Positions 8,161-16,306 of a stretch of 57,170 nucleotides of DNA are shown here, piece after piece. How positions within the stretch are numbered: position 1 is the stretch's first letter; each line of letters starts with the position of its first letter. This DNA comes from Phycisphaeraceae bacterium. Lineage in GTDB: Bacteria; Planctomycetota; Phycisphaerae; Phycisphaerales; Phycisphaeraceae. The translations under genes were made by a program, and so were the position numbers. A model generated the notes under the pieces. The model searched no databases and had not been told where the DNA came from. It was given only the letters and a program-made list of their open reading frames with translations. The stretch spans positions 1-57,170 of the forward strand of contig JAJDCW010000297.1 in the NCBI GenBank assembly GCA_029260635.1, read 5' to 3'.

Positions 8161-10035
8161 CTATGTCACAACCGGCCGAGGCATGACGGGGATCGGCGGG
8201 ACCCATTGACCCGGTGAACCGCCGGAGGCTTGAGCCCTGCTGGAGTTAAGGTGTTTACGAGCGTGGGGGTTGTGCTCGTAAAAGGTCGGAGGCTCGTAGG
8301 TCCAGCCGGACTTGAGGCGGGCGTCTTCCTGTTTGAGTTTGTGTAAGAGGTATCGGCCGGCCAGGGGCGCGATCAGGCGGGACTTGAGGCCACAGGTTTT
8401 GTAGAGGTCGTGAAGAACGCCACCGATGCGGCGTTGTAGCTGTGGCTGGTCCCTGAACCATCGGCGGGCGGCCCAGAGCCCCCCTGCGTAGGCTGTGGCG
8501 AGGTCTTGGGCTTCCTGCTCGAAGCGTTTGCGGATGCGCAGGTCGGGGTGCTTGCGGTATCGCTGGTAGCCGGCGAGCGTGGTACGGGCGACGCGCTGGA
8601 TGCTCGGGCCGTTGACCTTGAAGTCGCGGGTGAAGGCCTTGTGGAGCATCGAGGTTTCGATGCCGTTTTTCAGGTGTGGATGGTTGAAGTTGAATTTGAG
8701 TTGGCCGTGCGTGTCGGCGGCCTCAATGGATTCAGGGTCGGTCAGTGCGCCGGCGTTGCGCATCTCTTCCCAGAGCGCGGTGCCGGGGATCGGGGTGTAG
8801 AGCATGAACTGATGAAACTCGGTGTCGTGGCTGACGGCGTAGTCGATGGCGGCGTCGATGTTGTCGGGGGTGTGTTCCTCCATGCCGATGATGGTGGAGC
8901 CCAGGACGCGGACGCCGTGGGATTGGAGGGATTTCACCAGGGCGAGCGTATCGGTCCCGCTGAGCTTGGCGTACTTGCTGGCCTTGCCTTCCAGCCCCAT
9001 CCAGACCCAGGAGATACCCAAAGCGACGAGTTGTTCAATGGAATAGGACTTCAAGACGTTGGCGGAGCTGAAGACGTAGAGCGACCAGGACTTGTTGTGC
9101 TCCTGCATCAGTTCGAGCAGGCGCAGGGCGCGCTTGCGGTGCAGCAGGAAGTTTTCGTCCATGACGAAGAAGGAGTTAATATCGAGGTTGCGTTCCAGCT
9201 CGAGCATGACCTCGAAAAGCTCGTCGCCGGTCTCGTAGAAGTTGATGAAGCGGCCCTTGCCGCCGAACATCGCGCTGGTGGAGCAGAAGTTGCAACCGAT
9301 GGGGCAGCCGACGGAGGGGATGAGCGTGGCGGCGACGTCGCCGGGCTTATCGCGGAGGGTGACACCCATGGTGCGTGCCCCGATGCCGGACTTGATCATG
9401 GGATGGCGGAACGGGCGGTCGTCGGGTTCGCCTAAGTATCGTTGGAACCAGCGGACCCCTTCGCCGCGGACGATGTGGTCGGCCTCGACGCGCTTGGGGA
9501 GCGTGGGCATATTAGCGATGTGTCCGCCGATGACGATGGTTGCGTTGGGCTGGTGCTGGCGGATAAGACGGCACATCGCTTCGACCTTGCCGACGTTAGG
9601 CATGATGGCGGTGATGCCGATGACGTCGTACCGGCGTGTGCCGATCTCTTCGACGAAGCGTTTGAGTGAGGGGAAGTCCAGGAGCGTGCATGGCGCGGCG
9701 AGATTGGCCTGGATGAGCATCAGCCCCCAGGATCGATGGAACATGCGCAGGGAGAACGGGCCATGCGTGCGCGTGACCTGGTTGTGGTAAAGCTCCATGG
9801 GGTTGATCGCCCGGCTGCCGAATTCGTCGTCCTGCGCATACGGGCCGAAGACGCTGCAGAGCAGGACGCGGGCCTTATCGCCCTTGGGATGCACGGGGAT
9901 CGCCGCGCTGTTGCTGTGGTGAACGATGGGTTCGCCAGGGCTGGACGTTTTAGGATCGCCGGGGAGTTTGCTGGCCGGCTGCCTGACGTTCAGCGACAGG
10001 GTGCGTGCGACGGGGATCGGGTTTTGCGTGGTCAT
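8161..10035 (-). CDS. B12-binding domain radical SAM protein
   Basis: 624 residues from the ATG at 10035 (MTTQNPIPV), which has a GAGA upstream; an in-frame extension to 10080 lacks a good ribosome site. An N-terminal cobalamin-binding-like domain (about 55-195) contains YDVIGITAIMPNVGKV and IVIGGHIAN. It is followed by the radical SAM barrel with the 4Fe-4S motif CPIGCNFC (CxxxCxxC, Cys244, 248, 251) and a C-terminal helical region. Such enzymes do methylations or rearrangements on lipids, hopanoids or natural products, and the substrate cannot be read from sequence. The neighbouring GT2 gene is divergent and suggests a lipid or envelope role (inference). Confidence 0.9.
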   Translation of the reverse strand: MTTQNPIPVARTLSLNVRQPASKLPGDPKTSSPGEPIVHHSNSAAIPVHPKGDKARVLLCSVFGPYAQDDEFGSRAINPMELYHNQVTRTHGPFSLRMFHRSWGLMLIQANLAAPCTLLDFPSLKRFVEEIGTRRYDVIGITAIMPNVGKVEAMCRLIRQHQPNATIVIGGHIANMPTLPKRVEADHIVRGEGVRWFQRYLGEPDDRPFRHPMIKSGIGARTMGVTLRDKPGDVAATLIPSVGCPIGCNFCSTSAMFGGKGRFINFYETGDELFEVMLELERNLDINSFFVMDENFLLHRKRALRLLELMQEHNKSWSLYVFSSANVLKSYSIEQLVALGISWVWMGLEGKASKYAKLSGTDTLALVKSLQSHGVRVLGSTIIGMEEHTPDNIDAAIDYAVSHDTEFHQFMLYTPIPGTALWEEMRNAGALTDPESIEAADTHGQLKFNFNHPHLKNGIETSMLHKAFTRDFKVNGPSIQRVARTTLAGYQRYRKHPDLRIRKRFEQEAQDLATAYAGGLWAARRWFRDQPQLQRRIGGVLHDLYKTCGLKSRLIAPLAGRYLLHKLKQEDARLKSGWTYEPPTFYEHNPHARKHLNSSRAQASGGSPGQWVPPIPVMPRPVVT

Positions 10036-10168
10036 TGAAGTTTCTCGCGGTGTCGGACGGCCGGTATGACGGCACGCCAATGACAGGATAACTATGTCTT
10101 ATTATAGTCGCCGCGTCAACCGGTTGAGAATGCCCCATGAAAACGCGAAGGCGTTACAATCCCGGCCT

Positions 10169-10879
10169 ATGGGCCAGATTCTGAGCATCGTGATCCCGGT
10201 GTACAACGAGAACAAGCTGCTTCCAGAGATCCTTAGGCAGGTGGAGGGGGTCGCGTTGCCGGAGGCCATGACCCGGCAGATCGTGTTGATCGACGACTGC
10301 TCGACCGACGGGACGACGGATATCCTCAAGCAGATGGCAGCGGATCGGCCGGACTACACCGTGGTCTTCCACGAGCGGAACCTGGGCAAGGGCGCGGCTC
10401 TTAAGACAGGGTTCAAGCACGCGACCGGGGACATCGTGATCATCCAGGACGCCGACCTGGAATACGACCCCCGCGACTACCCACGGCTGCTGCGACCGAT
10501 CCTTGAGGGACGCGCGGACGTGGTCTACGGGTCACGCTTCGCAGGCGAGACAAGACGCGTCGTCAACTACCACCACTTCCTGGGCAATAAGGTCCTCACC
10601 CGTCTGTCCAACCTGTTCACGGGACTGTACCTGACGGACATGGAGTGCTGCTACAAGGTCTTCAAGCGCGAGATACTCGAACGGTTCGAGATCCAGGAGC
10701 CGAGGTTCGGCGTCGAGCCGGAGATCACCGCGAAGCTCGCTCGCATGAAAGACATCAAGATCTACGAGACACCGGTCGGGTACAACGGCCGAACGTATGA
10801 CGAGGGAAAAAAGATCAACTGGAAAGACGGGGTGTCGGCGATCCGGTGCATCTTGAAGTACCGGTTTACGTCGGGGTGA
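10169..10879 (+). CDS. GT2 family glycosyltransferase, polyprenyl-phosphate mannosyltransferase-like
   Basis: 236 residues from the ATG at 10169 ([15 protein letters not shown]). An upstream ATG at 10094 would add an N-terminus untypical of the family. The nucleotide-sugar site shows [11 protein letters not shown], then [12 protein letters not shown] and the metal-binding QDADLEYDP (DxD), then DVVYGSRF, all characteristic of dolichol/undecaprenyl-phosphate mannose or glucose synthases. The C-terminus ([19 protein letters not shown]) is the usual DPM1-like end, with no added membrane helices. It probably transfers a hexose from GDP- or UDP-sugar to a lipid phosphate on the inner membrane. Confidence 0.9.
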   Translation: MGQILSIVIPVYNENKLLPEILRQVEGVALPEAMTRQIVLIDDCSTDGTTDILKQMAADRPDYTVVFHERNLGKGAALKTGFKHATGDIVIIQDADLEYDPRDYPRLLRPILEGRADVVYGSRFAGETRRVVNYHHFLGNKVLTRLSNLFTGLYLTDMECCYKVFKREILERFEIQEPRFGVEPEITAKLARMKDIKIYETPVGYNGRTYDEGKKINWKDGVSAIRCILKYRFTSG

Positions 10880-10935
10880 AACGCGGGAGATTCCGGGGAA
10901 TTCCGGGGAACTTCGGTTACTCAAGGTTGACCGAT

Positions 10936-10954
10936 CCCCCGGCAGAGCCGGGGG
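10936..10954. terminator. GC-rich hairpin between convergent genes
   Basis: A perfect 8-bp stem, CCCCCGGC and GCCGGGGG, with an AGA loop, between the 3' ends of the GT2 gene and truB. There is no T-run on either side, so as an intrinsic terminator it is non-canonical. A direct repeat of ttccgggga lies just before it (about 10891-10910). Confidence 0.45.
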
Positions 10955-10998
10955 CTGAGGGATGTGACACTTCGACCGGGACACCATAGAAGACTTGG

Positions 10999-11700
10999 TT
11001 ATTCCGGGATCGGCAGCAGGTCGTCCTGTGAGATCGGCGATTCAAAACGATCGATCGGATGAGATTTTTCGAGGGTGTACCCCCCCACCGCGGTTCGGCG
11101 GAGTGAGGCGAGGTGGCCGCCGGTGTTCAGCGCCTTGCCGATGTCTCTGCCGAGGCTGCGGATGTAGGTGCCTCGGCCGCAGTTGATCGAAAGCGTGAGG
11201 TTGGGCCAGGCGTAGTCAAGGATGTCGATGTTGTCGATGCGCACGGTCTTGATGGGCATCTCAACGGCTTCGCCTTTGCGGGCGAGTTTGTAGGCGCGTT
11301 GGCCGTTGATGTGGATGGCGGAGTAGATCGGCGGGGTCTGCTGGATCTCGCCGATGAAGTTGGGGATAACCGCCTCGACCTGCTCGCGCGTGGGCGGGGT
11401 GGCGACGGCCACTTCTTCGCGTTCGCCTTCAAGGTCGTCGGTATTCGTAAAGGCAGAGAGATCGATGACGGTGTCGTAGGCCTTGGGCTGGCCCATGAGC
11501 TTTTCGACGCACTTGGTGGCCTTACCCAGGCAGCAGATGACGACGCCGGTGGCCAGTGGGTCCAGCGTCCCGGCGTGGCCGGTCTTGGCCCCCGCCGCCG
11601 CCCTTCGGACCCGGCGGACTACATCCATTGAGCTCATCCCGATCGCCTTGTCCACCACGATCAGCCCACACAGGGTCGAAATCACCTTCTGTCGTCTCAC
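10999..11700 (-). CDS. truB: tRNA pseudouridine(55) synthase TruB
   Basis: 233 residues from a GTG codon. TruB converts uridine 55 of tRNAs to pseudouridine. Motif I (GLIVVDKAIGMSSMDVV) is followed by the catalytic motif TGHAGTLDPLATGVV with Asp47, and by later conserved TPPIYSAIHINGQRAYKLAR and RGTYIRSLGRDIG. It is shorter than the roughly 300-residue enterobacterial enzyme and appears to lack the C-terminal PUA-like domain, a variation known in the family. It lies next to tRNA-Ser, in the opposite orientation. Confidence 0.95.
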   Translation of the reverse strand: MRRQKVISTLCGLIVVDKAIGMSSMDVVRRVRRAAAGAKTGHAGTLDPLATGVVICCLGKATKCVEKLMGQPKAYDTVIDLSAFTNTDDLEGEREEVAVATPPTREQVEAVIPNFIGEIQQTPPIYSAIHINGQRAYKLARKGEAVEMPIKTVRIDNIDILDYAWPNLTLSINCGRGTYIRSLGRDIGKALNTGGHLASLRRTAVGGYTLEKSHPIDRFESPISQDDLLPIPE

Positions 11701-11714
11701 ATCAACCGCCTTGC

Positions 11715-11742
11715 TTTACAAGTGCCGCGAAACCCATACGAT
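11715..11742 (+). promoter_or_regulatory. Possible promoter of tRNA-Ser
   Basis: TTTACA at 11715-11720 and TACGAT at 11737-11742 with a 16-base spacer, about 85 bases upstream of the mature tRNA. The fit to sigma-70 hexamers is moderate and it overlaps nothing else. Confidence 0.35.
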
Positions 11743-11826
11743 AGCGGGCCAAACTCGATCCGTCCCCCCGCCCCGAATGCCCTTGAACCTTGTTTTCAGG
11801 CCATTCAGCGGTGGGGACATCCTTTA

Positions 11827-11913
11827 GGAGAGGTGACCGAGTGGCTGAAGGTGCACGACTGGAAATCGTGTGTGCGGTTCGCCGTACCGAGGGTTCGAAT
11901 CCCTCCCTCTCCG
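11827..11913 (+). tRNA. tRNA-Ser (GGA anticodon)
   Basis: A complete class II tRNA of 87 bases. The acceptor GGAGAGG pairs with CCTCTCC at 11906-11912 (discriminator G11913). The anticodon stem CACGA/TCGTG encloses the loop CTGGAAA with anticodon GGA. A long variable arm follows, and the T arm is GAGGG-TTCGAAT-CCCTC. The CCA end is not encoded. It marks the border between the conserved block and the carbohydrate genes. Confidence 0.97.
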
Positions 11914-12547
11914 CTTTGATGTAAGTATTTATATAACAATAGCTTGCATTCGTTTTAAGTGGCTGGTTTGCCCGGGGAATATGCACTATTTCGCGCGTCT
12001 CTGCCGCTAGCGGCTTAGCGTTGTTGGAGCACAGATACACCCCTGAATCGCAGATCGTCTCTGACGCCAATTTCAATGGTGTGTCGCTGCGCTGTGAATC
12101 AGCCGGGGTGGCTTGACTGGTCAAGATTCAGGTAGATGTGCTGTGCTTGCCAATCCAAGTGCTCTGCTGCTTGAAGCAGATTGGTAAGTGTCAGCGCGGG
12201 TATAAGTGGCCTGTGAGAACGTGCGTGGGGATTATGAGCCAGAGGTCAGTTTCTGTGTCGGAACGCCAACTGCTTTGAGGACGGCGTTATACTACTTAAT
12301 GAACCTCACATCCCTTCCCCGGAAAACAATCGTCGGCAACTCGGATTGATCCCGAAAATACTCTGCCAGTTCCTGTGCACGCTGAGTCATGCTAACCCCG
12401 TCAGCACAATCGGTAATCCGAGCCAATACTGTCAGGCTATCTGTCCCATAGGCGTGCGGCTCTACTTAGCGGTAAAAAGGATGAACGCCCTTAGCACGAC
12501 AGCTATCTGTTCGGCGATACTCTGCATCTATAACTGCTAAGCCGTGC
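11914..12547 (-). other. Mostly non-coding stretch with a possible gene remnant
   Basis: 634 bases between tRNA-Ser and nagA without a convincing intact gene and visibly lower in G+C than the left block. On the minus strand, 12292-12465 is open for 57 codons ending VFRGRDVRFIK and stop. The same frame continues upstream of one TAA (12466-12468) through a protein-like string (AEYRRTDSCRAKGVHPFYR) into the 3' end of nagA. This could be a decayed C-terminus of a former gene, or chance. No integrase or IS remnant was recognised. Confidence 0.25.
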
Positions 12548-13465
12548 TTAACCCAGTAGGGATCTGGGATTGATGTCTAAGAGCCGGGTCGTTTCCATAT
12601 CAGACAAGCCGAGCTGTTCCTTAAGGTTCACTTCTGCCTGTCTCATCGACATCGCTGAGCCAACAAGGTGAGTGCCATCGGGCGACCGGGCGGCCAGGTC
12701 TTCTCCCACCTGAAGGTCCCAACGCCCCATTGTGTATCGGCCTGGTCCCAGCCCCGCGGCGGGCATAGCGTCGCTGACCACAATACACCGCTCGGTCCCT
12801 GCGATAGCAAGGTAGTTCTTCAAGGCGAAGTAAGGGATATGTACGCCGTCAGCGATAAAACACGGTTGGAGTTTGTCACCCAGGCTGAGGACCCGCTGAA
12901 TGATATTATCGTGGCGAGGCAGGTTCGGTGGGCATCCATTGCCCAGGTGGGTAAATACCGACAACCCGGCATCGACGGCCGCATTGAGTTGATCGGTGGA
13001 CGCATCGGTGTGGCCGGCCGACACGATTACATTCTGATTCGCCAACATCTTCGTCGTTTTTAAGCCCGGGTCGCATTCCGGAGCCAAAGTGACCATCCTG
13101 ACAAGTTCACTGCCCGCATCGATCAGCTGACGCATGACATCCACATCGGCCGGGCGGACCGCGTCCACGGGGTGGGCCCCGACATACCCTGGCTCCTTAC
13201 TGATGAACGGGCCTTCGATGTGCAGCCCGAGGATCATGTCAGCGACAAGAGGGTCTTTCTCCCGCAGTTCGGCGAGTCGCCCGAGGCGGACCGCCATCAC
13301 CTCTACCTCGTCTGTGATTATGGTAGCCAGAACCCCACCGACACCGTCCGCGCGTAGCTTCCGGCAGGCGCAGTGAAGCGCCTGTTCGGTGAGGTCGTTC
13401 TGGTTGAAGTCGACCCCGGCATACCCGTTGACCTGCAGATCGATGTAGCCATTCTCTGCGGTCAA
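12548..13465 (-). CDS. nagA: N-acetylglucosamine-6-phosphate deacetylase, barrel-only form
   Basis: 305 residues from a TTG codon overlapping the nagB stop (TTGA), suggesting translational coupling. NagA removes acetate from GlcNAc-6-P. Key motifs are present: the metal-binding HIEGPF near residue 86, SAGHTDA near 148, THLGNG near 172, DGVH near 207 and the catalytic Asp in [10 protein letters not shown] near 230. E. coli NagA has 382 residues. Here the protein starts within the GFIDxQxNG strand ([11 protein letters not shown]) and stops at NPRSLLG, so the small beta-sandwich made from both ends is missing. It is the last gene of the long minus-strand operon. Confidence 0.88.
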   Translation of the reverse strand: MTAENGYIDLQVNGYAGVDFNQNDLTEQALHCACRKLRADGVGGVLATIITDEVEVMAVRLGRLAELREKDPLVADMILGLHIEGPFISKEPGYVGAHPVDAVRPADVDVMRQLIDAGSELVRMVTLAPECDPGLKTTKMLANQNVIVSAGHTDASTDQLNAAVDAGLSVFTHLGNGCPPNLPRHDNIIQRVLSLGDKLQPCFIADGVHIPYFALKNYLAIAGTERCIVVSDAMPAAGLGPGRYTMGRWDLQVGEDLAARSPDGTHLVGSAMSMRQAEVNLKEQLGLSDMETTRLLDINPRSLLG

Positions 13466-14211
13466 GACACTACCTTTGTGAGGTGTGAAGCAGCTGGCTC
13501 ATCCAAGAAGATGGTACAGCCTGTGTGTTGCTGGAGTATCGACGCGGGCAAAAGTTCAGTTACAGGGCCTTGCACGCTTTCGCGTACCGCTTTGGCTTTG
13601 CGGCCGTCTGGCACGGTACAGATGATACTTCCACTTTTCATAATCTGTTGGATGCTCATCGAGATGGCTTGCGCTGGGACGTCTTGCGGCGTTGGGAACC
13701 AGCCTTCGCCGCACTGCTGCTTTCGGCAGGCCGCGTCCAGGTCAACGACGATGTAGGGGTCGGTCGTCTCGAAGTCGGCGGGTGGGTCGTTAAACGCCAG
13801 GTGCCCGTTCTCACCGATACCGACGAAAGCCACATCGATCGGGTGACGTGAGATGATCTGTCCCACCCGGTCGGCTTCTTTATGCGCATCTTGCTGGCCA
13901 TCAAGGTAATGAAACGCCCGGATCGGCAGCGGCAACCGGCTGACAAACCTCTGCCAGAGGTAAAGCCTGAACGATGCCGGGTGGGTGATCGGCAGGCCGA
14001 CGTACTCGTCGAGGTGAAACGCGGTCACTGCGGGCCAATGAATACCGGGCAACTGCGATAAATGCTCGAGCATCTCGAACTGGCTGGCCCCGGTAGCCAC
14101 GATGATGTTGGCGTGACCACGCTCGGCGATCGCATGACGAATGACGGAGGCGCCTGCCTCGGCCGCTGCCTGGCCCATCTCTTGCTTTGATTTAAGTATC
14201 TGAATATTCAA
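13462..14211 (-). CDS. nagB: Glucosamine-6-phosphate deaminase
   Basis: 249 residues from a TTG codon with GAAGG upstream. It converts glucosamine-6-P to fructose-6-P and ammonia. The family motifs are IIVATGAS near 36-43, FHLDEYVGL with catalytic Asp68, and [14 protein letters not shown] at 131-144 with His137. Relative to E. coli NagB, Asp141 is Asn135 (frequent in other bacteria) and Glu148 is Asp142 (conservative). It overlaps nagA by four bases and lies 69 bases after the permease gene, so import, epimerisation and entry into glycolysis are probably coexpressed. The protein is slightly short, consistent with monomeric non-allosteric family members. Confidence 0.92.
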   Translation of the reverse strand: MNIQILKSKQEMGQAAAEAGASVIRHAIAERGHANIIVATGASQFEMLEHLSQLPGIHWPAVTAFHLDEYVGLPITHPASFRLYLWQRFVSRLPLPIRAFHYLDGQQDAHKEADRVGQIISRHPIDVAFVGIGENGHLAFNDPPADFETTDPYIVVDLDAACRKQQCGEGWFPTPQDVPAQAISMSIQQIMKSGSIICTVPDGRKAKAVRESVQGPVTELLPASILQQHTGCTIFLDEPAASHLTKVVS

Positions 14212-14280
14212 GGCATGCCCTTCTTTCTGTAATAGATAATAGTTTCATAAATGAGGCTCGAAACGAATCGGTTCCACGCG

Positions 14281-16305
14281 TTACTTCTCTACTGGTACCA
14301 CGATGCCACGCATGATGATGTTCTGGCACAACAAGAAGATCAGGAATGTGGGGATCGCCGCGATCACAATGCTGGCGTTAACCACGTAGGGGTCGGCCTG
14401 GCTCTGGAGTTGGAACAGCCAGACCATCAACGTCCACATCTGCGGGTCCGGGATGATGACCAGAGCCATCAGGAATTCGCTGTACGCGCTGGTGAATGCC
14501 TGCAGAGCCAGCACAGCCAGGATCGGCTTGGACAGGCTCATGGTGATCACCCAGAACTTAGTCCACTCCCCACCGCCATCGATTTCCGCGGCTTCGTAAA
14601 GTTCCTGAGGGAGCGAGTCGAAGAACCCCTTTAATAAAAAGATGCCGAACCCGTTGGCGGCACCCGGAAGGATCAAGGCCCAGAAGGTGTTCAGCAGGCT
14701 GACATTGGTCGCATCTGCGCCGAAAAGCCTGGGCAACACAAAGAACCCGACAATCAGCCCGACAACACCGGCCAGGATCCCTTTGAACGCCAAATTCATT
14801 CTCGGCGCAAACTTGTGGAGACCCCACGCGGCCAGCAGCCCCGCCACCAGCCCGATCCCCAGACCGATCGCCGGGAAGTGCTTGAGAAGCAGGAACGATG
14901 GGATCATCGTCACCTCTGGCGGGAACGCCATCGTGCACATACAAAACAGCAGTATGATATATGCGCCCGGCGGCTTGTACCGGCTGAGTGCGTATGCGGC
15001 CAGCGGGTTAATCGTCAACGTCACCAGGATCATCAGCCCGCAGTAGATGACTGTGTTCCGAACGCCGTTGCCGTGCATCAGGATGTAATCAAGCACTTTA
15101 ATATAATTACGTTTGATGAACTCCCACCGCAGTGATCCGGTTTGACTCACAAAATCGGAGTAATCCAGGGCCTCGATCGGCAGCGATTCCTGCTCGATCA
15201 ACTCCGGGGACACACCCTGAGTTTCCGCGAGGTAATTCTCGAAACCCTGGCGTGGCCCGAATACGGATAGGGCCTCTACCGGGCAGACGTACCGGCTGTC
15301 GTCACTTGTTCTGGTTGTGAGGAATTCCGCGTAGGCGAAGTAGACGCTGGATGTCCCGTCCACCACGTCCATGAGAGGCACCCGATCGAAGCCCGCGTAG
15401 TCGGTCCCCCACTGCCGATTCAACTCGCTGATATCCCCGTCGTATCGCATCTTGAGAAAATCCTGGAACGTCGGTTCGTAGGCTTTCTTAATCCGGATGA
15501 AACGGACATTCAAGTCATTGCGGACAAATTCCTGCCAATCGTCCCTTGCCAAGCCCTCGGGGGGTGGTTCGGTGGTAAGTAGCACCTGGTTATATCGTTC
15601 GTAATCTGTGCCGTGCGCAAGGTTGTACGCCTCAATGGTCGCCCAGCGTGATCGGAGGTGGCTGCTCCAGAACGCGCCGTCCAGATTGACTACTACGCGG
15701 TCAGTCTCGGGCATATCACGTTTCAGGCTGCGCAGCATGCGGTAGCCGACCGAATCCGGGAAGGTGTAGTGCCGCATGTCCAGCGGTGTGAGCGGAGCGG
15801 TGACTTGCGTCCAGCTCTTATAGCGGAGGCCCGCCGCGTCTGAAAATGCGGTGATGTCATCGTTGTAACGGTCTTGAGCCAAACGGAGGTATGCCCGCTC
15901 GTTAGGCCCCAGCCCCATGTGCCCCATACGGTACCAGTGGTCAGGCCAATCGGTGTGCTCGCGAAACGCTCGGTACTGTTCGATCGTACCACCTGCTAAC
16001 TTATCCGTGGATGGAAGCTTCACCCTGCGCCAGCTATCGACCGGGGCGTGTAGTGCTTTCTCCGCCTCGGGGATCGAGCCGTACTTCGATTCAAGGTATT
16101 TCGCCCAGAGCACCGCGTCGTCATGGAGGTACCTCGGCAGTACGTTATTGTTTGCATAGTCGGTACTGCTCTTAACCGATCCCGAGACCATCAGCATCAT
16201 CGGATAGATCATGCTGGCGCCGCCGACGATCAGCACCGCATAGATAGCGAAGATGATGCATCGCACCTTCCGGCTTCGGCGTCCAATCTTGCTGATGACC
16301 GGCAT
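14281..16305 (-). CDS. MalG-like ABC permease with a large periplasmic insert
   Basis: 674 residues against about 280 for usual MalG/UgpE permeases. Membrane segment 1 is at about 16-40. A roughly 350-residue hydrophilic region (about 46-400), rich in Trp/Tyr/Asp, is inserted before the second segment (about 417-438). Two extra hydrophobic segments (about 481-498 and 508-529) separate the usual helices. The EAA loop that docks the ATPase is intact (ELYEAAEIDGG at 568-578), and the C-terminus follows the MalG pattern. The upstream gene stops one base before the ATG and supplies a G-rich ribosome site. It should form the importer channel with that gene. The insert matches no domain I recognise. 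Confidence 0.85.
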   Translation of the reverse strand: MPVISKIGRRSRKVRCIIFAIYAVLIVGGASMIYPMMLMVSGSVKSSTDYANNNVLPRYLHDDAVLWAKYLESKYGSIPEAEKALHAPVDSWRRVKLPSTDKLAGGTIEQYRAFREHTDWPDHWYRMGHMGLGPNERAYLRLAQDRYNDDITAFSDAAGLRYKSWTQVTAPLTPLDMRHYTFPDSVGYRMLRSLKRDMPETDRVVVNLDGAFWSSHLRSRWATIEAYNLAHGTDYERYNQVLLTTEPPPEGLARDDWQEFVRNDLNVRFIRIKKAYEPTFQDFLKMRYDGDISELNRQWGTDYAGFDRVPLMDVVDGTSSVYFAYAEFLTTRTSDDSRYVCPVEALSVFGPRQGFENYLAETQGVSPELIEQESLPIEALDYSDFVSQTGSLRWEFIKRNYIKVLDYILMHGNGVRNTVIYCGLMILVTLTINPLAAYALSRYKPPGAYIILLFCMCTMAFPPEVTMIPSFLLLKHFPAIGLGIGLVAGLLAAWGLHKFAPRMNLAFKGILAGVVGLIVGFFVLPRLFGADATNVSLLNTFWALILPGAANGFGIFLLKGFFDSLPQELYEAAEIDGGGEWTKFWVITMSLSKPILAVLALQAFTSAYSEFLMALVIIPDPQMWTLMVWLFQLQSQADPYVVNASIVIAAIPTFLIFLLCQNIIMRGIVVPVEK

Positions 16306-16306
16306 A

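Noticed and set aside
7262-8206. Minus-strand open frame of 314 codons covering the 3' end of glnA and the DUF1801 gene
   Set aside because: It spans two real genes and their gap, has no family features and ends in glnA coding sequence.
11702-12124. Minus-strand open frame of 140 codons containing EREGFEPSVRRTAH
   Set aside because: This is the well-known false translation of the antisense strand of a tRNA-Ser gene; the frame covers the tRNA at 11827-11913.
12346-12540. Plus-strand frame of 64 codons between tRNA-Ser and nagA
   Set aside because: Cys-rich, no ribosome site or known motif; the minus strand gives a more protein-like frame in the same place.
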